A stretch of DNA of 64,000 nucleotides, taken from positions 1 to 64,000 of the forward strand of contig JAZGFB010000018.1 of NCBI GenBank assembly GCA_036479015.1, in the 5' to 3' direction. Numbering within the stretch: the stretch's first letter is position 1; every line of letters starts with the position of its first letter. The notes under the pieces are model-generated. The model was not told the origin of the DNA, ran no database searches, and was given only the letters and a program-made list of their open reading frames with translations. Origin of the DNA: NVTR01 sp036479015. GTDB lineage: Bacteria; Pseudomonadota; Alphaproteobacteria; Rhodobacterales; Rhodobacteraceae. Shown here piece by piece: positions 59,513 through 64,000 of this stretch. The position numbers were made by a program, and so were the translations under genes.

Positions 59513-60691
59513 ATGCAGTATGATATTATCATCATTGGCGCCGGGCCTGCCGGGCTAAGTTTTGCGCGCGCAATGGCCGGGTCAGGTCTGAGCATCGCAA
59601 TTGTTGAGAAAAACCCAATAAAATCGCTGGCAGAGCCTGCCTATGATGGGCGTGAAATTGCACTGACGCATCTGTCGCATAAGATACTGAACGATCTGGG
59701 CATTTGGCAGCATATCCCGGAAAACCGACATTTCAAGATCCGGGATGCCAAAGTCATCAATGGCAATTCGCCCTATTCGCTTGATTTTGATCATCGTGAA
59801 TCGGGCCGCGAAAACCTTGGCTTCATGGTGTCCAACAGCGCCATTCGAAAGGCCGTATTCGACGCGCTTGATGGGTTTGACAACATCACCATCCTTGACG
59901 GCACCACTGTGCAAAACATCGGCACCAATGACACCCAGGGCTGGGTTGAACTGGCCAATGGCGAAACGCTTAACGCGTCACTGATTGTTGCTGCCGACAG
60001 CCGGTTTTCAGGTGCGCGGCGCATGATGGGGATACCGGCATCAATGCTTGATTTTGGCCGCACCTGCATCGTGTGCACCATGTCCACACAAGAAAACCAC
60101 GAGCAAACAGCAGTCGAATATTTTCATTTAGATCGGACGCTGGCCATATTGCCGCTGGGCCCCAATCAGGTTTCTGTGGTTGTGACGCTGAAATCTGACG
60201 ATTTTGACGCATTGTTGTCGATGCCGAAAATGGAATTTGCCAATGATATCGCGGCGCGCACAGATGGGCAGTTTGGCCAGATGCAGCTTAGCAGTGAACG
60301 TTTTACCTATCCGCTGGTGGCAACTTTCGCCAAAACATTTTGCAAGAACCGGTTCGCGCTTGTGGGGGATGCGGCGGTGGGCATGCACCCGGTAACGGCC
60401 CATGGGTTTAACCTGGGCCTGCAGGGCGGCAATGTGCTGGCAACTGAAATTCTGAAATCAATGTCCATCGGGCAGGACATCGCCAATTATTCGGCATTAC
60501 AGAACTATGATCGTGCGCATCGGCGCGCCAGCGCACCAATATATCACGGCACGAATGCACTGGTCCAACTGTATACCAACACCTCGCCGCCAGCACGCAT
60601 TGCGCGCAGCGCGCTTTTGCATTTGGGCAACTTTTTCACACCGGCGCGCGGCCTGATCATGGATCGGTTGACAGAATTGAAACGGCTGTAG
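59513..60691 (+). CDS. ubiM: UbiH/UbiF/UbiM-family ubiquinone-ring hydroxylase
   Basis: A 392-residue FAD monooxygenase. FAD motif IIIIGAGPAGLSFARAMAGSG, the substrate-side DGREIALTHLSHKIL, and the second FAD motif ALVGDAAVGMHPVTAHGFNLGLQGG are present. Flavoprotein hydroxylases of this type oxidise the ubiquinone ring; the overall sequence resembles UbiM more than UbiH. AAGGA precedes ATG 59513. A GC hairpin (60691-60711) overlaps its stop, and the mobile element begins 38 nt later. Confidence 0.8.
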   Translation: MQYDIIIIGAGPAGLSFARAMAGSGLSIAIVEKNPIKSLAEPAYDGREIALTHLSHKILNDLGIWQHIPENRHFKIRDAKVINGNSPYSLDFDHRESGRENLGFMVSNSAIRKAVFDALDGFDNITILDGTTVQNIGTNDTQGWVELANGETLNASLIVAADSRFSGARRMMGIPASMLDFGRTCIVCTMSTQENHEQTAVEYFHLDRTLAILPLGPNQVSVVVTLKSDDFDALLSMPKMEFANDIAARTDGQFGQMQLSSERFTYPLVATFAKTFCKNRFALVGDAAVGMHPVTAHGFNLGLQGGNVLATEILKSMSIGQDIANYSALQNYDRAHRRASAPIYHGTNALVQLYTNTSPPARIARSALLHLGNFFTPARGLIMDRLTELKRL

Positions 60692-60728
60692 CCGGGGCTA
60701 TGTACCCCGGCCGGGCCGCTTGTACCGG

Positions 60729-60998
60729 CTAGGGCCAGGACCCCTTAATCCTGCACCATCAGCGCGAGATCAGTTTTTGCCACAGGGCGTGCAAAATATG
60801 AAAATGTAGCCGCGTTACATGCGACTATTTTGGACGCTCTGTGGTGAAAAATGGCCGCGCCCTGCGGGTTGCGTCTGAAAACCTCCTCCGCTGCTTCATT
60901 CAAACTTGGTGTAGATCACTACACATTCGTTTGAATTTATGGCGTTGAAGGCTTTCAGACGCAACTGATGGCGTAGGATTAAGGGGTCCTGGCCCTAG
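60729..60998. mobile_element. MITE-like element, copy B (complete, 270 bp)
   Basis: It has 34-bp terminal inverted repeats: 60729-60762 and 60965-60998 match at 32 of 34 positions when one is inverted. Both ends are CTAG, possibly a duplicated CTAG target, though its palindromic nature hides duplication. Inside are nested inverted repeats: 60868-60880 with 60953-60965 (13/13), 60898-60905 with 60929-60936 (8/8), and 60909-60914 with 60919-60924 (6/6), a potential long hairpin. There is no transposase frame, so it is non-autonomous. The right end forms the clpA stop. A second copy is at 1-152. Confidence 0.88.
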
Positions 60999-63319
60999 TC
61001 GGCGGTCAACAGCGGCGGCTTTTTCTTTGTTGCTATACGGGCTGTTTGGGGCTCTTCGATTTGCAGATCGATCTTGCCATCCTTTACCCCGACTTTCACC
61101 AGCCCACCCTTGGTCAGCTTGCCAAACAACAGCTCCTCGGCAAGCGCCTTTTTGATGTGTTCCTGGATGATGCGGCCAAGCGGGCGCGCACCCATCTTGT
61201 CGTCATAGCCTTTGTCAGCCAGCCAAATAGCCGCTGGTTTGGACAGTTCAATTTGAACGTTTCGGTCCATAAGCTGGGCCTCAAGTTGCAGAACAAACTT
61301 TTCCACCACTTGCAGGATCACGTCTTTTGACAGTGGTGCAAAGCCAATTACCGCATCCAGCCGGTTGCGAAATTCCGGGGTAAACGTGCGCTCAATTGCC
61401 GCCATATCTTCGCCCTGGCGACGATCACGCCCAAAACCAATGGCTTCCTTGGCCTGTTCGCTGGCCCCGGCATTGGTTGTCATGATCAAGATGACATTGC
61501 GAAAATCAACCTGGCGGCCATTGTGGTCGGTCAACTTGCCATGGTCCATGACCTGCAACAGGATATTGTACACATCCGGGTGGGCCTTTTCGATTTCATC
61601 CAACAGCAAAACACAGTGGGGGTGCTGGTCAATGCCATCGGTCAGCATGCCGCCCTGGTCAAACCCAACATAGCCCGGGGGGGCCCCGATCAGCCGTGAA
61701 ATCGCGTGTTTTTCCATGTATTCCGACATGTCAAACCGCAACAGTTCCACACCCAAAGTATCGGCCAGTTGCCGTGCGACTTCGGTTTTGCCAACGCCAG
61801 TGGGCCCGGCAAACAGATAGTTGCCAATGGGTTTTTCAGGTTCGCGCAGCCCGGCGCGCGACAGCTTTATCGCCGAACTTAGGGCGGTAATTGCCTCATC
61901 CTGGCCAAACACCACCCGTTTCAGCGACACTTCCAGGTCTTTCAAAACCTCGGCGTCGTTTTTGCTTAGGTTCTTTGGTGGGATACGGGCAATTTTGGCG
62001 ACAACCGCTTCAATTTCTTTCGCCCCAATGGTTTTGCGGCGTTTGGCGATTGGGACCAGATGTTGGGCGGCCCCGGCCTCATCGATGACATCGATGGCTT
62101 TGTCGGGCAGTTTGCGATCATGGATATAGCGCGACGCCAGATCAACGGCAGATTTAATGGCGTCCGCCGTATATCGAATATCGTGATGCTCTTCAAAATA
62201 GGGCTTCAGACCTTTTAGAATTTTGACAGTGTCATCCAATGACGGTTCGCTCACATCAATCTTTTGAAAGCGTCGGGCAAGGGCGCGATCTTTTTCAAAA
62301 TGCTGCCGGAATTCTTTGTAAGTTGTTGATCCCATGCAGCGCAGTTTGCCGCCCTGAAGCGCCGGTTTCAGCAGGTTTGACGCATCCATTGCGCCGCCAC
62401 TGGTGGCACCTGCACCAATAACCGTGTGAATTTCATCAATGAACAGCACCGCATCAGGGTGGGCTTCCAATTCGGTGACCACAGCCTTTAGCCGTTCTTC
62501 AAAATCGCCCCGATACCGCGTACCGGCAAGCAATGCCCCCAGATCCAGCGAAAAGATCGTGGTTTCAGCCAATACTTCCGGGGTATCACCGGTGGTGATT
62601 TTACGGGCCAAGCCTTCGGCAATGGCGGTTTTACCAACGCCGGGGTCACCCACCAGCAGGGGGTTGTTTTTGCGACGCCGGCACAGGACCTGAATACAGC
62701 GCTCAACCTCGGTGTCGCGGCCAATCAGCGGGTCAACATCGCCCTCCTGCGCTTTTTTGTTCAGATCAACACAGTATTTGCTCAGGGCGCTTTCTTTGGC
62801 GTCGCCGGTGTCGTCATCAGACAGATCGGCGTCAATGCCATCGGCACCTGAAACAGGCCTGGTTTCCCCAAAAGACGGGTCCTTGGCAACACCGTGCGCT
62901 ATGTAATTAACCGCATCATAGCGGGTCATGTCCTGCTCTTGCATGAAAAATGCAGCATTGCTTTCCCGTTCCGCAAATATTGCGACCAGAACATTGGCCC
63001 CCGTCACCTCAGAGCGGCCAGAGGACTGTACATGTATGGCGGCGCGCTGAATAACCCGTTGAAACGCGGCCGTTGGCACCGCTTCAGAGCCGTCAACATC
63101 AGTGACCAGGGTGGCAAGGTCGTCATCGACAAAATCAACCAGGGTCTTGCGCAGCTCTGCCAGGTTTACTTCGCAGGCTTGCATAACCTGTGCGGCATCC
63201 GGTTCGTCGATCAAAGCCAGCAGCAAATGTTCCAGTGTCGCCAGCTCATGTTTGCGTTCATTGGCCAGGGCCAACGCGGAATGGATTGCCTGTTCAAGCG
63301 TGTTTGAAAATGATGGCAC
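60995..63319 (-). CDS. clpA: ATP-dependent Clp protease ATP-binding subunit ClpA
   Basis: A 774-residue AAA+ unfoldase partnering ClpP. N domain (PSFSNTLEQAIHSALALANERKHELATLEHLLLALID), D1 with GDPGVGKTAIAEGLA and VLFIDEIHTVIGAG, D2 with FAGPTGVGKTEVARQLA and CVLLLDEIEKAH, and the ClpP-binding region near IGFGRD (about residues 610-620). An ATG at 63340 lies upstream, but AAGGAG at 63329-63334 is 9 nt before GTG 63319, and family members begin PSFSNTLEQ, so GTG is preferred. The TAG stop comes from the CTAG at the MITE edge. Confidence 0.95.
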   Translation of the reverse strand: MPSFSNTLEQAIHSALALANERKHELATLEHLLLALIDEPDAAQVMQACEVNLAELRKTLVDFVDDDLATLVTDVDGSEAVPTAAFQRVIQRAAIHVQSSGRSEVTGANVLVAIFAERESNAAFFMQEQDMTRYDAVNYIAHGVAKDPSFGETRPVSGADGIDADLSDDDTGDAKESALSKYCVDLNKKAQEGDVDPLIGRDTEVERCIQVLCRRRKNNPLLVGDPGVGKTAIAEGLARKITTGDTPEVLAETTIFSLDLGALLAGTRYRGDFEERLKAVVTELEAHPDAVLFIDEIHTVIGAGATSGGAMDASNLLKPALQGGKLRCMGSTTYKEFRQHFEKDRALARRFQKIDVSEPSLDDTVKILKGLKPYFEEHHDIRYTADAIKSAVDLASRYIHDRKLPDKAIDVIDEAGAAQHLVPIAKRRKTIGAKEIEAVVAKIARIPPKNLSKNDAEVLKDLEVSLKRVVFGQDEAITALSSAIKLSRAGLREPEKPIGNYLFAGPTGVGKTEVARQLADTLGVELLRFDMSEYMEKHAISRLIGAPPGYVGFDQGGMLTDGIDQHPHCVLLLDEIEKAHPDVYNILLQVMDHGKLTDHNGRQVDFRNVILIMTTNAGASEQAKEAIGFGRDRRQGEDMAAIERTFTPEFRNRLDAVIGFAPLSKDVILQVVEKFVLQLEAQLMDRNVQIELSKPAAIWLADKGYDDKMGARPLGRIIQEHIKKALAEELLFGKLTKGGLVKVGVKDGKIDLQIEEPQTARIATKKKPPLLTAD

Positions 63320-63510
63320 TGTCTCATGCTCCTTAGTCATTATCGCGATTGGGGGTCGGTCCTCGTCACAACGCTAACCCCATAGTCTTAAAGTTCGGTT
63401 TTATTGCCCGTTCTTCAAGGGGTATTACAACAAATATGCACACTTTTATTTTATACGGTGATTTGCGGGCGAATTTCAGGGTAATATTTTGGCGATCCCA
63501 AGGCAATGAC

Positions 63511-64000
63511 CTAAAAATTGTCTTTTCGGCTGCGAATTTCTGTAAAAACAGCAACATCGCTGGCATTCCCCATGCCGACGGCTGTTTTGAATTCGGCTAA
63601 TCCGGCCCGTAAAAACGGGTTTGTCGCCAACTCTTCGCCCAGGCTTGATGGCACTGTGGCTTTCCCGGCAGCGCGGGTTTTCTCAATATATTCACACCGC
63701 GCCTGCAGGCTTTTGTTATCCGGCTCTTGGGAAATGGCAAATTTCGCATTGCTCGCGGTATATTCATGGCCGGAATAAACCATGGTCGCTGCGGGCAATG
63801 CCGCCAGCTTGGACAGACTGTGCCACATCTGTTCCGGCGTGCCTTCAAACAGACGCCCACATCCCAGCGCCATCAAACTGTCAGCAGTGAAAACGGCATT
63901 GGCATCAGCCAGGTAAAACGCAATATGGCCAACCGTGTGCCCTGAGACGTCAAAAATTTTAACACCATGCCCGGCAAAGTTATACTCAACGCCTTCAGCG
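63511..64000 (-). CDS. gloB: Hydroxyacylglutathione hydrolase (glyoxalase II), 5' end outside window
   Basis: A partial gene: the visible 163 or so codons hold the metallo-beta-lactamase-fold parts FDVSGHTVGHIAFYL (metal His), TADSLMALGCGRLFEGTPEQM and YSGHEYTASNAKFA, plus the C-terminal helical domain. The enzyme hydrolyses S-lactoylglutathione to lactate in methylglyoxal detoxification. The N-terminal half with the THxHxDH site lies beyond 64000. It is upstream of clpA on the same strand with a 191-nt gap. Confidence 0.92.
   Translation of the reverse strand, partial: AEGVEYNFAGHGVKIFDVSGHTVGHIAFYLADANAVFTADSLMALGCGRLFEGTPEQMWHSLSKLAALPAATMVYSGHEYTASNAKFAISQEPDNKSLQARCEYIEKTRAAGKATVPSSLGEELATNPFLRAGLAEFKTAVGMGNASDVAVFTEIRSRKDNF

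Noticed and set aside
60691..60711. GC hairpin overlapping the ubiM stop as intrinsic terminator
   Set aside because: Stem GCCGGGG/CCCCGGC is perfect but no T-run follows, so I did not list it as a terminator.
1..64000. CRISPR array or prophage
   Set aside because: No regularly spaced direct repeats, integrase, capsid or terminase genes are visible.

Overview
The window looks like a chromosomal segment of a marine alphaproteobacterium of the order Rhodobacterales (Roseobacter-type). This rests on gene content: families typical of that group (UPF0262, DUF2948, DUF2842, DUF1489, DUF2125, a UbiM-type hydroxylase, a class II ribonucleotide reductase, xdhABC, small Hint-domain proteins) and conserved alphaproteobacterial neighbourhoods such as murA-DUF2948-hisD-UPF0262-phosphatase-infA-maf-RNase E/G-yacG. 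Base composition is moderately GC. Three tRNA genes (Arg-UCU, Phe-GAA, Thr-GGU) are present; there is no rRNA, CRISPR array or prophage.

Layout. 1-6 kb (minus strand): TerB-like protein, PhnD-like binding protein, a complete polar amino-acid ABC transporter and a DegT-type aminotransferase, ending in a mobile repeat. 6-12.7 kb: pyrG, secG, purA, DUF2842, a long acidic unknown protein and a thiamine pyrophosphokinase-like gene. 12.7-19.7 kb: tRNAs around the minus-strand murA...yacG operon. 19.8-22.6 kb: accessory patch with an SH3 protein, a REP-associated transposase (RAYT) and a GIY-YIG nuclease-like gene bracketed by identical inverted REP palindromes, then DUF454 and DM13 proteins. 22.8-26.1 kb: a dimethylglycine/sarcosine dehydrogenase-type enzyme and a Hint protein. 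26.2-35.6 kb: a purine uptake and oxidation operon (xdhABC plus a BMP-type ABC transporter). 35.7-44.5 kb: dnaE, slyX, hisS-hisZ-hisG-HAD, cutC, DUF1489. 44.6-49.7 kb: class II RNR, a membrane protein/XRE regulator pair with a clear operator, a second Hint protein and rpsD. 49.7-54.5 kb: Lrp-type regulator divergent from a class V aminotransferase, then hisC-tyrA/C-extensin-like. 54.5-60.7 kb: DUF2125, ChaC, a MotA/ExbB-MotB/OmpA-like pair and ubiM. 60.7-64 kb: a complete MITE-like element, clpA and the 3' part of gloB.

Most of the window is housekeeping, tightly packed with 1-4 nt start/stop overlaps. The unusual parts are: (1) a 270-bp MITE-like element with 34-bp terminal inverted repeats, present twice (once cut by the window start), each copy sitting on a CTAG that forms the TAG stop of the adjacent gene; (2) the RAYT/GIY-YIG unit between inverted GTAG-type REPs; (3) a non-flagellar stator-like pair whose MotB-like partner carries about 480 residues of periplasmic coiled coil; (4) an 18-bp perfect operator on the promoter of the membrane-protein/XRE pair. 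I see no convincing complete novel defence or biosynthetic system; items 2 and 3 deserve closest attention.
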